64,000 bases of DNA from Micromonospora sp. ALFpr18c (lineage in GTDB: Bacteria > Actinomycetota > Actinomycetes > Mycobacteriales > Micromonosporaceae). Every line of letters begins with the position of its first letter. Positions within the stretch are counted from its first letter, which is position 1. Shown here one piece after another: positions 23,543-31,684 of the stretch. The DNA lies in the NCBI RefSeq assembly GCF_008868155.1, contig NZ_WBKR01000007.1, positions 1-64,000 of the forward strand, in the 5' to 3' direction. Made by a program: the position numbers and the translations under genes. The notes under the pieces were generated by a model. It was given only the letters and a program-made list of their open reading frames with translations, had not been told where the DNA came from and did not search any database.

Positions 23543-25515
23543 CGGGGGTCCTCCTCGGGGTTGACCACGGCCAGCACGGCTCCGGTGTCCACCTGGCCGC
23601 CGACCGGCACCGGCAGTTCCGCGACGACGCCGTCGGTCGGGGCGAGCACGGGATGTTCCAGCTTCATCGCTTCCAGGGTGAGCAGTGGATCGCCGGCCGA
23701 GACGCGCTGGCCGACCTCGACGTGCACCCGGGTCACCGCGCCGGGCAGCGGCGCGAGCAGCGACCCGGCCGCCAGCTCCACCGTGGGTAGCGGGAGACGG
23801 GGCAGCTCGGTGAGGCTCGCCGCCCCCGCCGGGCCGTCCACGAAGACCTCCGACCCCATCCGGTGTACGCGCAACTGCCAACGGCTGTCCAGCACGGTCA
23901 GCACCACCCGGTCCGGGGTGGCCTCCTCCAGCCGGGCCGGGATCTCACCGGCCGGATCCGTCGACCACTCGGCGAGGCTGCCGTCGCGGTCCAACCGGTA
24001 GCGGACCTCGATCTCCTGCCCGGCCCGGTCGACGTACCGGGCCACCTGGGGGAACGCCGGCACGTTGCGCCAACCGGAGGGGAGCCCGGCGAGCACGGGG
24101 GCGGTCGCCCGCCGCGCGGCGGCCGAGGCGAGCGCGGCGGCCAGCGCCGCCACCGGCAGCAGGTCGGCGGGCAGCAGCGGGGCGAACACCTCCGCATGTC
24201 GGTCGAGGAAGCCGGTGTCGACCTCCAGCGCGCCGAACTCGGGGCTGCGCAGCACCCGCACCAGCAGATCCCGGTTGGTGGCCACACCGTGCAGTTCGGC
24301 CCGCGCGAGCGCGCCGGCCAACGCCCGGGCCGCCTCGGCGCGGGTGGGCGCCCACGCGATCAGCTTGGCCAGCATCGAGTCGTAGTGCACGCTCACCGTC
24401 GAGCCGTCCAGCACGCCGGAATCCAGGCGCAGACCCTTGGTCGGCGTGAACTCGCCGGTCAACCCGGGGATGGCGAACCGGTGCAGGGTGCCGGTGACCG
24501 GACGGAAGTTCTGGGCCGGATCCTCGGCGCAGAGCCGTACCTCGATCGCGTGGCCGTCGGCCGGCGGAGTCGTCGTGAGCGGTAGCGGCTCGCCCTCGGC
24601 GACCAGCAGTTGCAGCCGGACCAGGTCCAGCCCGGTGACCGCCTCGGTGACCGGGTGCTCGACCTGGAGACGGGTGTTCATCTCCAGGAAGTGGAACTGG
24701 CCGTCGGGGGCGAGCAGGAACTCCACAGTGCCGGCGCCCACGTACTCGACGGCCCGACCGGCGGCCACCGCCGCCGCGTGCAGCCGGTCCCGCAACTCCG
24801 GAGCCAGGACCGCCGGAGCCTCCTCGACGATCTTCTGGTGCCGGCGCTGGATCGAGCAGTCGCGCGCCCCGAGGGCCACCACCGTGCCGTGGGTGTCACC
24901 GAAGATCTGCACCTCGACGTGCCGGCCGCGCTCGACGTACCGCTCGATGAAGACCGTGCCGTCGCCGAACGCCGCGGCCGCCTCGCGGCGCGCGGAGGCG
25001 ACGGCCTCGGCGAGACCGTCCTGGTCGCGGACCACCCGCATGCCCCGGCCGCCGCCACCGGCGGTGGCCTTGACCAGCACGGGGTAGTCGGCCACCTGGT
25101 CGGCGTCGGTCCACGTGGGCAGCATCGGCACGCCCGCGTCGGCGAGCAGCGCCTTGGCGGCCATCTTGTCGCCCATCGCGGCGATCACCTTCGCCGGAGG
25201 GCCGACCCAGGTCAGCCCGGCGTCGTCGGTGACCCGCGCCGCGAACTCGGCGTTCTCGGCGAGGAATCCGTAGCCGGGGTGCACGGCGTCCGCGCCGGAC
25301 CGGCGGGCCGCGCGCAGGAGCTGCACCATGTCCAGGTACGTCTCGGCGGGTGTGTTCCCGGGCAGGTGTACGGCCAGGTCGGCCTCGGCGACGAACGGCG
25401 CGTTCGCGTCCGCGTCGGAGTACACCGCGATGGTGGTGATGCCGAGGGCCCGGCAGGTGGCGAAGATCCGACGGGCGATCTCGCCTCGGTTGGCGACGAG
25501 AAGTCTGGTGATCAC
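23539..25515 (-). CDS. Acyl-CoA carboxylase alpha subunit (biotin carboxylase and biotin carrier)
   Basis: A 658-residue protein. The biotin carboxylase domain starts ITRLLVANRGEIARRIF and contains HPGYGFLAEN, the ATP-grasp glycine loop KATAGGGGRGMRVV, RDCSIQRRHQK and FLEMNTRLQVEHPVTE. A linker leads to the carrier domain with the biotin Lys in EAMKLEHP (about residue 620). It carboxylates its biotin with ATP and bicarbonate for the partner carboxyltransferase encoded upstream. The combination matches methylcrotonyl-CoA or geranyl-CoA carboxylase alpha subunits; the two cannot be separated by eye. GTG start at 25515; repeat copy B lies just upstream. Confidence 0.92.
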   Translation of the reverse strand: MITRLLVANRGEIARRIFATCRALGITTIAVYSDADANAPFVAEADLAVHLPGNTPAETYLDMVQLLRAARRSGADAVHPGYGFLAENAEFAARVTDDAGLTWVGPPAKVIAAMGDKMAAKALLADAGVPMLPTWTDADQVADYPVLVKATAGGGGRGMRVVRDQDGLAEAVASARREAAAAFGDGTVFIERYVERGRHVEVQIFGDTHGTVVALGARDCSIQRRHQKIVEEAPAVLAPELRDRLHAAAVAAGRAVEYVGAGTVEFLLAPDGQFHFLEMNTRLQVEHPVTEAVTGLDLVRLQLLVAEGEPLPLTTTPPADGHAIEVRLCAEDPAQNFRPVTGTLHRFAIPGLTGEFTPTKGLRLDSGVLDGSTVSVHYDSMLAKLIAWAPTRAEAARALAGALARAELHGVATNRDLLVRVLRSPEFGALEVDTGFLDRHAEVFAPLLPADLLPVAALAAALASAAARRATAPVLAGLPSGWRNVPAFPQVARYVDRAGQEIEVRYRLDRDGSLAEWSTDPAGEIPARLEEATPDRVVLTVLDSRWQLRVHRMGSEVFVDGPAGAASLTELPRLPLPTVELAAGSLLAPLPGAVTRVHVEVGQRVSAGDPLLTLEAMKLEHPVLAPTDGVVAELPVPVGGQVDTGAVLAVVNPEEDPR

Positions 25516-25529
25516 CGCGCCTGCCTTTC

Positions 25530-25573
25530 GTTCGCGACCTCGGTACTCCGCTTCGCTGCGTTCCTCGCGCTCA
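25530..25573 (-). repeat. Interspersed intercistronic repeat, copy B
   Basis: On the minus strand it reads TGAGCGCGAGGAACGCAGCG, then AAGCGGAGTACCGAGGTCGC and GAAC. It begins 12 bases after the TGA of the beta-subunit gene and ends 14 bases before the GTG of the alpha-subunit gene, filling the operon gap. It shows the same order of blocks as copy A. Confidence 0.8.
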
Positions 25574-25585
25574 CGGGGAGCCCGC

Positions 25586-27187
25586 TCACATCCGGAAGAC
25601 GCCGAAACCGTCGGCGCCCCTCACCGGTCCGTTGTGGATCGCCGAGAGGCAGAGCCCGAGGACGGTACGGGTGTCCCGGGGGTCGATCACCCCGTCGTCG
25701 TAGAGCCGGCCGGAGAGGAAGAGCGCGCCGGACTGCGACTCGATCTGCTGCTCGACCATCATCCGCATCGCCGCGTCGGACTCCTCGTCGTAGTCCCGTC
25801 CACGGGCGGCGGCCGCCTGCCGGGCCACGATCGACAGCACACCGGCGAGCTGCGCCGGGCCCATCACCGCCGACTTCGCGTTCGGCCAGGTGAACAGGAA
25901 CCTCGGCTCGTACGCCCGGCCGCACATCCCGTAGTTGCCGGCACCGTACGAGGCACCCAGGTTCACCGTCAGGTGCGGCACCGTCGAGTTCGACACCGCG
26001 TTGATCATCAGGGCGCCGTGCTTGGTGATGCCGCGCTGCTCGTACTCGGTGCCGACCATGTAGCCGGTGGTGTTCTGCAGGAAGATCAGCGGAGTGTCGG
26101 AGGCGTTGGCGAGCTGGATGAACTGGGCCGCCTTCTGCGCCTCCGCGCTGAACAGCACCCCGCGGGCGTTGGCCAGCACACCGATCGGCCAGCCGTGCAG
26201 CTCGCCCCAGCCGGTGACCAGCGCGTCCCCGTACGCCGGTTTGAACTCGTCGAAGTCGCTGCCGTCCAGGATCCGGGCCAGCACCGCACGCGGGTCGAAC
26301 GGCACCTTCAGATCGGAGCTGACGATGCCGAGCAGCTCCTCCGGGTCGTACTTCGGCGGCTCCGGCACCGCCGTGCGTGGTGGCGGACCGTGCTTGCGCC
26401 AGTTGAGCCGGCGTACGCACTGCCGGGCCAGCCGGATGCCGTCGCGCTCGTCGGCGGCCAGGTAGTCGGCGAGCCCGGACGTGCCGGCGTGCATCGCCGC
26501 GCCGCCCAGCGACTCGTCGTCGGTGATCTCGCCGGTGGCCATCTTCACCAGCGGCGGCCCGGCCAGGTAGACCTGCGACCGGTCCCGAATCATGATCACG
26601 TGGTCGGACATCCCCGGCACGTACGCGCCGCCGGCCGTGGCGTTGCCGAAGACCACGCTGACCGTGGGGATGCCGGCCGCCGAGAGCCGGGTCAGGTCCC
26701 GGAACACCCGACCACCCGGGATGAAGATCTCCGCCTGGGTGGGCAGGTCCGCCCCCGCCGACTCGACCAGGTTGACCATGGGCAGCCGGTTGGCCAGGGC
26801 GATCTCACCGGCCCGTCGGGTCTTCGCCAGGGACCAGGGGTTGACCGCGCCGCCGCGTACCGTCGGGTCGTTGGCGACGATCAGGCACTCCACGCCCTCG
26901 ACCACACCGATGCCGGTGACCACGCTGGCCCCCACCGGGAAGTCCGTGCCGTACGCGGCGACCGGCGACAGCTCCAGGAACGGACTGTCCGCGTCGACCA
27001 GCAGCTCGATCCGCTCCCGGGGGAGCAGCTTGCCGCGGGCGTGGTGCCGGGACACATACTTGTCGCCGCCGCCCGCCCGCGCCTGGTCCAACGCGGCGTC
27101 CAGCTCGGTCAGTCGCTCCAGCAGCGCCGCCCGGTTCGCCAGGTATCCGGGCGTGGCCGGGTCGATCGCGCTGTCCAGGATCGTCAC
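25586..27187 (-). CDS. Acyl-CoA carboxylase beta subunit (carboxyltransferase)
   Basis: A 533-residue carboxyltransferase of the MCC/GCC beta type. Signatures are RHHARGKLLPRERIELLVD, NDPTVRGGAVNPWSLAKTRR, LVESAGADLPTQAEIFIPGG, FGNATAGGAYVPGMSDHVIM and, in the second half, LQNTTGYMVGTEYEQRGITK and NLGASYGAGNYGMCGRAYEP. The two crotonase-like halves carry the oxyanion glycines needed for transfer of the carboxyl from biotin to an enoyl-CoA. GTG 27187 has GAGGA seven bases upstream. It ends before repeat copy B and follows copy C. Methylcrotonyl-CoA (leucine route) is the likeliest substrate, geranyl-CoA (terpene route) the alternative. Confidence 0.92.
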   Translation of the reverse strand: MTILDSAIDPATPGYLANRAALLERLTELDAALDQARAGGGDKYVSRHHARGKLLPRERIELLVDADSPFLELSPVAAYGTDFPVGASVVTGIGVVEGVECLIVANDPTVRGGAVNPWSLAKTRRAGEIALANRLPMVNLVESAGADLPTQAEIFIPGGRVFRDLTRLSAAGIPTVSVVFGNATAGGAYVPGMSDHVIMIRDRSQVYLAGPPLVKMATGEITDDESLGGAAMHAGTSGLADYLAADERDGIRLARQCVRRLNWRKHGPPPRTAVPEPPKYDPEELLGIVSSDLKVPFDPRAVLARILDGSDFDEFKPAYGDALVTGWGELHGWPIGVLANARGVLFSAEAQKAAQFIQLANASDTPLIFLQNTTGYMVGTEYEQRGITKHGALMINAVSNSTVPHLTVNLGASYGAGNYGMCGRAYEPRFLFTWPNAKSAVMGPAQLAGVLSIVARQAAAARGRDYDEESDAAMRMMVEQQIESQSGALFLSGRLYDDGVIDPRDTRTVLGLCLSAIHNGPVRGADGFGVFRM

Positions 27188-27200
27188 GGTGCATCCTCGA

Positions 27201-27245
27201 TTCGCGACTGCGGGGCTCGCAAGACCGGCTCACTCCTCGCGCTCA
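27201..27245 (-). repeat. Interspersed intercistronic repeat, copy C
   Basis: On the minus strand it starts exactly with the stop TGA of the acyl-CoA dehydrogenase gene: TGAGCGCGAGGAGTGAGCCG, then GTCTTGCGAGCCCCGCAGTC and GCGAA. The GAGGA ribosome binding site of the next gene follows after two bases. Compared with copy A the middle part differs (GCCGGTCTT insert). Confidence 0.8.
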
Positions 27246-28439
27246 CAGGCCCATGCCTTTTGCGATGATCTCGTTCATGATCTCGGTGGTGCCGCCGCCG
27301 ATCCCGAGGATCCGGGCGTCCCGGTAGTGCCGCTCCACCTCGGCGTCGCGCAGGTAGCCGAAGCCGCCGTGCAGCTGCAGCGCCTGGTCGACGACGTGGT
27401 CGCAGGCGGCCACCGCCACGTTCTTGGCCATCGCCACCTCGGTCACCACCGGCTCGCCGGCAGCCACCCGAGCGGCGACCTCGTGCACGTACGACCGGGC
27501 CGCCTCGGCCCGCGTGTGCATCTCGGCCAACCGGTGCCGGATCAACTGCCGGCTCGCCAGTGGACGTCCGAAGGTCTCCCGGTCCCGGCACCAGCGCACG
27601 GCCAGCTCGACGCAGCGCTGCGCGGTCGCGTACGCCTGGGTCGCCAGCGAGAGCCGCTCCGCCGCGAAGTGCTGCATGATCGCCAGGAAGCCGGTGTTCT
27701 CCGCGCCGATCCGGTTGGTCACCGGCACCCGCACGTCGGCGAAGGACAGCTCGGCCGTGTCCGAGCAGTGCCAGCCCAGCTTCTCCAACCGGCGTCCCAC
27801 GGTGAACCCGGGCGACCCCTTGCCGATGATCAGCAGGGTCAGTTCACCGCTGCCGGGGAAGTCGGTGCACACCGCCGTCGTCACGAAGTCCGCCCGGTGC
27901 CCGCTGGTGATGTAGGTCTTCGACCCGTTCACCACGTAGTGGTCGCCGTCGCGGCGGGCCGTGGTGCGGATGCCGGCCACGTCCGAACCGCCGTCCGGCT
28001 CGGTGATCGCCAGGGCACCGATCATCGTGCCGGCGAGGGTGGGCCGGACGTACCGCTCGATGAGGCCGTCATCGGCGGGCGGCGAGGTCGCGCCGAGCCG
28101 GCCGCCGAGCGAGCCACCGGTGCGGGCACCGGCCGCCGCCACCATGTGCGGCAACGCGATGCCGTGCGTGAACAGCGCTGCGACCAGCCCGGACGAGCCG
28201 CCGGAGCGGATCAGCTCCTCGGTCACGATGATCGAGTCGAGCAGATCCCCGCCGCTGCCGCCGACCGACTCGGGGAAACCGATGCCGAGCAGGCCGAGCT
28301 TCGCGGCGGTCGCGTGCAGGGCACGGGGTACCTCGCCGGCCCGCTCCCAGTCGTCCAGGTGCGGCAACACCTCCCGGGTCACGAACGAACGGGTCAGCTC
28401 GCGCAGCTGCCGCCGATCCGGGGTGTCCACGAGGGTCAT
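27243..28439 (-). CDS. Acyl-CoA dehydrogenase (isovaleryl/citronellyl-CoA type candidate)
   Basis: A 398-residue acyl-CoA dehydrogenase. It has the two family signatures, GALAITEPDGGSDVAGIRTT and the C-terminal QLHGGFGYLRDAEVERHYRD, and between them RETFGRPLASRQLIRHRLAE with the FAD-contacting region, and GGTTEIMNEIIAKGMG at the end. It overlaps the AtuA-like gene by four bases, so it is in the operon. With the carboxylase it gives the order oxidation, carboxylation found in leucine/isovalerate (Liu) and acyclic terpene (Atu) degradation. Confidence 0.92.
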   Translation of the reverse strand: MTLVDTPDRRQLRELTRSFVTREVLPHLDDWERAGEVPRALHATAAKLGLLGIGFPESVGGSGGDLLDSIIVTEELIRSGGSSGLVAALFTHGIALPHMVAAAGARTGGSLGGRLGATSPPADDGLIERYVRPTLAGTMIGALAITEPDGGSDVAGIRTTARRDGDHYVVNGSKTYITSGHRADFVTTAVCTDFPGSGELTLLIIGKGSPGFTVGRRLEKLGWHCSDTAELSFADVRVPVTNRIGAENTGFLAIMQHFAAERLSLATQAYATAQRCVELAVRWCRDRETFGRPLASRQLIRHRLAEMHTRAEAARSYVHEVAARVAAGEPVVTEVAMAKNVAVAACDHVVDQALQLHGGFGYLRDAEVERHYRDARILGIGGGTTEIMNEIIAKGMGL

Positions 28440-30112
28440 CGGGCCGCTCCCGTCGGCAGGCCGGCCGGCAGGTCGACGATCCGGGCACGCAGCAGCTCAC
28501 CGAGCGCCTTGGCCTGCGGGTCGAACCGGGTGGACGCGGCCACCCCCGCCCCGAGCAGGCCCTCGATCACGAAGTTGACCGCGCGCAGGTTCGGCAGCTC
28601 GTAGCGCCGCACCGACAGCGGCGCGGTCTCCGGCAGCAGTTCGGCCAGCCGCTCGACGGTCAACCAGGCGCGCAGCCACGCGTACCCGGCGTCGGAGCGC
28701 GCCCAGACACCCAGGTTGGCGTCGCCGCCCTTGTCGCCGGAGCGCGCGCCGACCAGCTCACCGAGTGCTCCGCGCCGGCTCGGACCGTCGACCGGCGCGT
28801 CGCCGCCCGAGGTCGTCCCGTCCGGCGACGCGGGTGCGGTACGGATCGGCGGGGCGATCGGCACCCGCGCGCCGCCGGGCAGCACCGCGACGTGGTCGAC
28901 CCCGTCCTGCGGCACCTCGTCTGCGGTGAAGACGCCGTACGGTGTCGCGTCGCCCGGCAGGGTGGTCAGCGTGCAACCCGGGTACGAGGCGAGCGCCAGC
29001 TCCACGGCGGCGGCCGAGAAGGCCCGCCCGGCCCGCGTCCGGTCACTGTCACGCAGGTGTACGTGCAGCAGCGCGCTCGCGGCCTCGGTGTCGGCGGCGT
29101 CCGGGTGGTCGGTCCGGGCCAGCGTGAACTCCAGCCCGTCCTTGCCCACCGACTCCTCGATCTGCCCCCGGACCAGCGCCGCCTTCGCGTCGATGTCGAG
29201 TCCGCAGAGGACGAACGTCATCGAGTTGCGGAAGCCGCCGAGGTTGTTGACGCCCACCTTGAGCGTGGGCGGTGGTGGCGTGCCCCGGGCACCGGAGACC
29301 CGGACCCGGTCCGGCCCGTCGGGGCGCAGCCTCACCGTATCCAGCCGGGTGGTCACGTCCGGCCCGAGGTAGGCGGGCCCGCCGACCTCGTAGAGCAGTT
29401 GGGCGGTGACGGTCTCCACGGTGACCGCGCCACCGGTGCCCGGATGTTTGGTGAGCACGGTGGAACCGTCCGCGTACACCTCGGCGATCGGGAAGCCGGG
29501 GCGGTGCCCGCCGTCGGGCAGTTCGGTGAAGAAGCTGAAGTTGCCGCCGGTGACCTGCGCGCCGCATTCGATGAGGTGCCCCGCGACGGTCGCCCCGGCC
29601 AACTCGTCGAGGTCGTCGCGGCCCCACCCGTACCGGGCGATGGCCGGGCCGACGACCAGCGAGGCGTCGGTGACCCGGCCGGTGACCACCACGTCCGCCC
29701 CACCGTCGAGGCAGGCGGCGATCCCGAACGCGCCCAGGTAGGCGTTCGCGGTCAACGCGTCCGGCCGCGAGATGGCGTCACCCTCGACGTATCCGATCCG
29801 GGCCGGCAGGCCCAGCCGGGTGGCGAGAGTCTCGATGGCCGTGGCCAGGCCGGCGGGGTTCAACCCGCCGGCGTTGGTCACGATCCGGACCCCCCGGTCG
29901 AGGGCGGTGCCGAGGCAGGTCTCCAGTTGACGCAGGAACGTCTTCGCGTAGCCGAGGCCGGGGTCGCGCAGCCGGTCCCGGCCGAGGATCAGCATGGTCA
30001 ACTCGGCGAGGTAGTCGCCGGTCAGGACGTCGAGTTCGCCACCGTCGAGCATCTCCTGCCAGGCGGTGAACCGGTCGCCGTAGAAGCCGGACGCGTTGCC
30101 GATGCGGATCAC
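28436..30112 (-). CDS. AtuA-like protein (DUF1446, acyclic terpene utilisation family)
   Basis: A 558-residue protein that begins IRIGNASGFYGDRFTAWQEM, the N-terminal hallmark of AtuA/DUF1446 proteins, and contains NAGGLNPAGLATAIE, GYVEGDAI, GRVTDASLVVGPA, GHLIECGAQVTGGNFSFF and HPGTGGAVTVETVTAQLLYE. The C-terminal ~110 residues (LGELVGARSGDKGGDANLGV and onwards) are the small domain found as a separate AtuB-side or fused part in this family. AtuA is needed for citronellol/geraniol degradation in Pseudomonas, though its exact reaction is unresolved. The family also occurs in leucine-type acyl-CoA operons. Overlaps neighbours by four bases on each side. Confidence 0.88.
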   Translation of the reverse strand: MIRIGNASGFYGDRFTAWQEMLDGGELDVLTGDYLAELTMLILGRDRLRDPGLGYAKTFLRQLETCLGTALDRGVRIVTNAGGLNPAGLATAIETLATRLGLPARIGYVEGDAISRPDALTANAYLGAFGIAACLDGGADVVVTGRVTDASLVVGPAIARYGWGRDDLDELAGATVAGHLIECGAQVTGGNFSFFTELPDGGHRPGFPIAEVYADGSTVLTKHPGTGGAVTVETVTAQLLYEVGGPAYLGPDVTTRLDTVRLRPDGPDRVRVSGARGTPPPPTLKVGVNNLGGFRNSMTFVLCGLDIDAKAALVRGQIEESVGKDGLEFTLARTDHPDAADTEAASALLHVHLRDSDRTRAGRAFSAAAVELALASYPGCTLTTLPGDATPYGVFTADEVPQDGVDHVAVLPGGARVPIAPPIRTAPASPDGTTSGGDAPVDGPSRRGALGELVGARSGDKGGDANLGVWARSDAGYAWLRAWLTVERLAELLPETAPLSVRRYELPNLRAVNFVIEGLLGAGVAASTRFDPQAKALGELLRARIVDLPAGLPTGAAR

Positions 30113-30906
30113 GCCGGTGCTCCGTTCCCGCTGACCGGCTCCCGGCCGCTACCCGGCGGCCCGGCGAAGGCCTGCGCCACGTCGAGCCACTCCTCGGCGA
30201 CCGGGCCGCTGGCGAGCAGGGCGAGGTCCGCGCGGTGGCGGCGCTGGGTGACCAGGAGGCAGAAGTCGAGGGCGGGGCCGCTCAGCCGCTCGGCGGCGTC
30301 CGCCGGACCCCAGGCCCAGGTGTCGCCGCCGGGCCCGGCCAGCTCGACCCGGATCGGCGTCGTCGGTACCGGACGGCCGTGGGCGGCGAAACCGTGCCCG
30401 AGGGTACGCACGCCCAGGTGCGCCACGTGCCGGAGCCGGTCGCTGGCGGGGCGGACGACACCGAGGGCGTCGCCCACGTCCTCGCCGTGCGCCCAGGTCT
30501 CCATCATCCGGGCGGTCGCCATCGAGGTGGCCGACATGCGGGTGCCGTACCAGGGCAGTTTCGCGCCGGCCGGGACGGCGGCCAGGGCGTCGGCCAGTGC
30601 CGCCCGACCGGCGCGCCAGCGGGCGAGCAGCTCGGCCGGTGGCGCGAGGAACGCCTCGGCGCCGTGGTCGACGAGTCGGGTCACGTCCGGCGCCTCGGTC
30701 ACCGTCGCGTAGAACGCCTCGGGATCGGTGGCGGCCAGCAGCGCCACGTGGTCGGTCCAGGCGAGGTGGGCGATCTGGTGCCCGATGCTCCAGCCCGGTG
30801 CGGGGGTCGGCCGTGTCCAGTCGCTCGCGGGTAATGGTGCCACCAGGGCGTCCAGGTGGGCGGACTCGTCGGCCAGGTCCGTGAGCAGGTCGGTGAGGTC
30901 GACCAT
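30109..30906 (-). CDS. TIGR03084-type putative metal-binding (DinB-like) protein
   Basis: A 265-residue protein with the four-helix DinB/mycothiol-dependent maleylpyruvate isomerase-type layout: LLTDLADESAHLDALVAPLP, GWSIGHQIAHLAWTDHVALL (His ligands) and MMETWAHGEDVGDALGV (His ligand, WxHGxD). The C-terminal half is an SCP2-like region (RVELAGPGGDTWAWGPADAA). TIGR03084 proteins of actinobacteria regularly stand beside AtuA-like and acyl-CoA genes, as here; the reaction is unknown. ATG 30906 is the start; the stop overlaps the AtuA start. It may use mycothiol, by family analogy only. Confidence 0.88.
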   Translation of the reverse strand: MVDLTDLLTDLADESAHLDALVAPLPASDWTRPTPAPGWSIGHQIAHLAWTDHVALLAATDPEAFYATVTEAPDVTRLVDHGAEAFLAPPAELLARWRAGRAALADALAAVPAGAKLPWYGTRMSATSMATARMMETWAHGEDVGDALGVVRPASDRLRHVAHLGVRTLGHGFAAHGRPVPTTPIRVELAGPGGDTWAWGPADAAERLSGPALDFCLLVTQRRHRADLALLASGPVAEEWLDVAQAFAGPPGSGREPVSGNGAPA

Positions 30907-30943
30907 GGTGCCTCCGGTGGGTGGGGGCCGGTGCGGCCGGCGG

Positions 30944-31549
30944 TCAGGGCGTGAGCAGGGTGGCGAGCTGCCGTTTCCAGGTGGTGAGCAGGGCGGCGCG
31001 GCGGGCCGAGTCGTCGCTGAGCAGGTTGGCCACCCCGAGCCCGCGCAGCAGGTCGAGGGTGGCCTGCACCGCCTCGCGGACGCCGGGTCGGCGCTCGTCG
31101 ACGCCGAGCAGGGCAACGGTGAGGCGGTGCATCTCCCGGCCGACGGTCGCCTCCAGCGGCACGAGGGCGTCCCGAAGCTCCCGATCCGTGCGGGCGGCGA
31201 CCCAGAGTTCGAGCGCGGCCACGAACAGCGGCCCGGTGAACGCCGCACCGAGCAGGTCGACCACCCGGTCCAGCCGTTGCGGGCCGGCCGGCAGGGCCTC
31301 GGCCTCGGTGCGCAGCTCGTCGGCCCGCCGTTCGGCCAGATGGGCCACGGCGGCCGTCACGAGCGCGGCCTTCGTCGGGTAGTGGTGCAGCTGAGCGCCG
31401 CGCGACACTCCGGCCCGGGCGGCGACGACCGTGGTGGTGGTGCCGGACCAGCCGTGCTCGATCAGGCAGTCGACGGTCGCCTCCAGCAGCCGGGCCTGGG
31501 TGGCGCGGCTGCGCTCCTGCTGAGGGACACGCGTCGATGCGGCGGACAC
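30944..31549 (-). CDS. TetR-family transcriptional regulator of the catabolic operon
   Basis: A 201-residue regulator. The N-terminal HTH reads RLLEATVDCLIEHGWSGTTT, then VVAARAGVSRGAQLHHYPTK and AALVTAAVAHLAERRADEL. The C-terminal ligand domain has no recognisable family. GTG 31549 is chosen because earlier in-frame starts (31633) would place non-conserved residues before the typical start VSAASTRVPQQERSRATQARL-like leader. It is the first gene of the minus-strand run, 37 bases before the TIGR03084 gene, and an inverted repeat lies 29-40 bases upstream, so it probably represses itself and the operon, with an acyl-CoA as inducer. Confidence 0.88.
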   Translation of the reverse strand: MSAASTRVPQQERSRATQARLLEATVDCLIEHGWSGTTTTVVAARAGVSRGAQLHHYPTKAALVTAAVAHLAERRADELRTEAEALPAGPQRLDRVVDLLGAAFTGPLFVAALELWVAARTDRELRDALVPLEATVGREMHRLTVALLGVDERRPGVREAVQATLDLLRGLGVANLLSDDSARRAALLTTWKRQLATLLTP

Positions 31550-31577
31550 GGGAACAGCCTGCGGCCTACGAAACAAA

Positions 31578-31589
31578 CAGTCAAGACTG
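31578..31589. promoter_or_regulatory. Candidate TetR operator CAGTC-AA-GACTG
   Basis: Two 5-base arms around a 2-base centre, with a second inverted pair GTCA-N4-TGAC (31580-31591) sharing the same bases. It is in an AT-richer stretch (AAACAAACAG to ACTTTTTCC) just upstream of the TetR start, the usual place for an autoregulatory operator. AGTC-type half sites are common for actinobacterial TetR proteins. Confidence 0.55.
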
Positions 31590-31684
31590 ACTTTTTCCAG
31601 TGATGTCGTTGAGCGCATCAACTCCAAAGGCACCCTGACCCATGGCCCAGCTGCTGCTCAGTAAGTGTGGCGCCGCAGGGTGGG

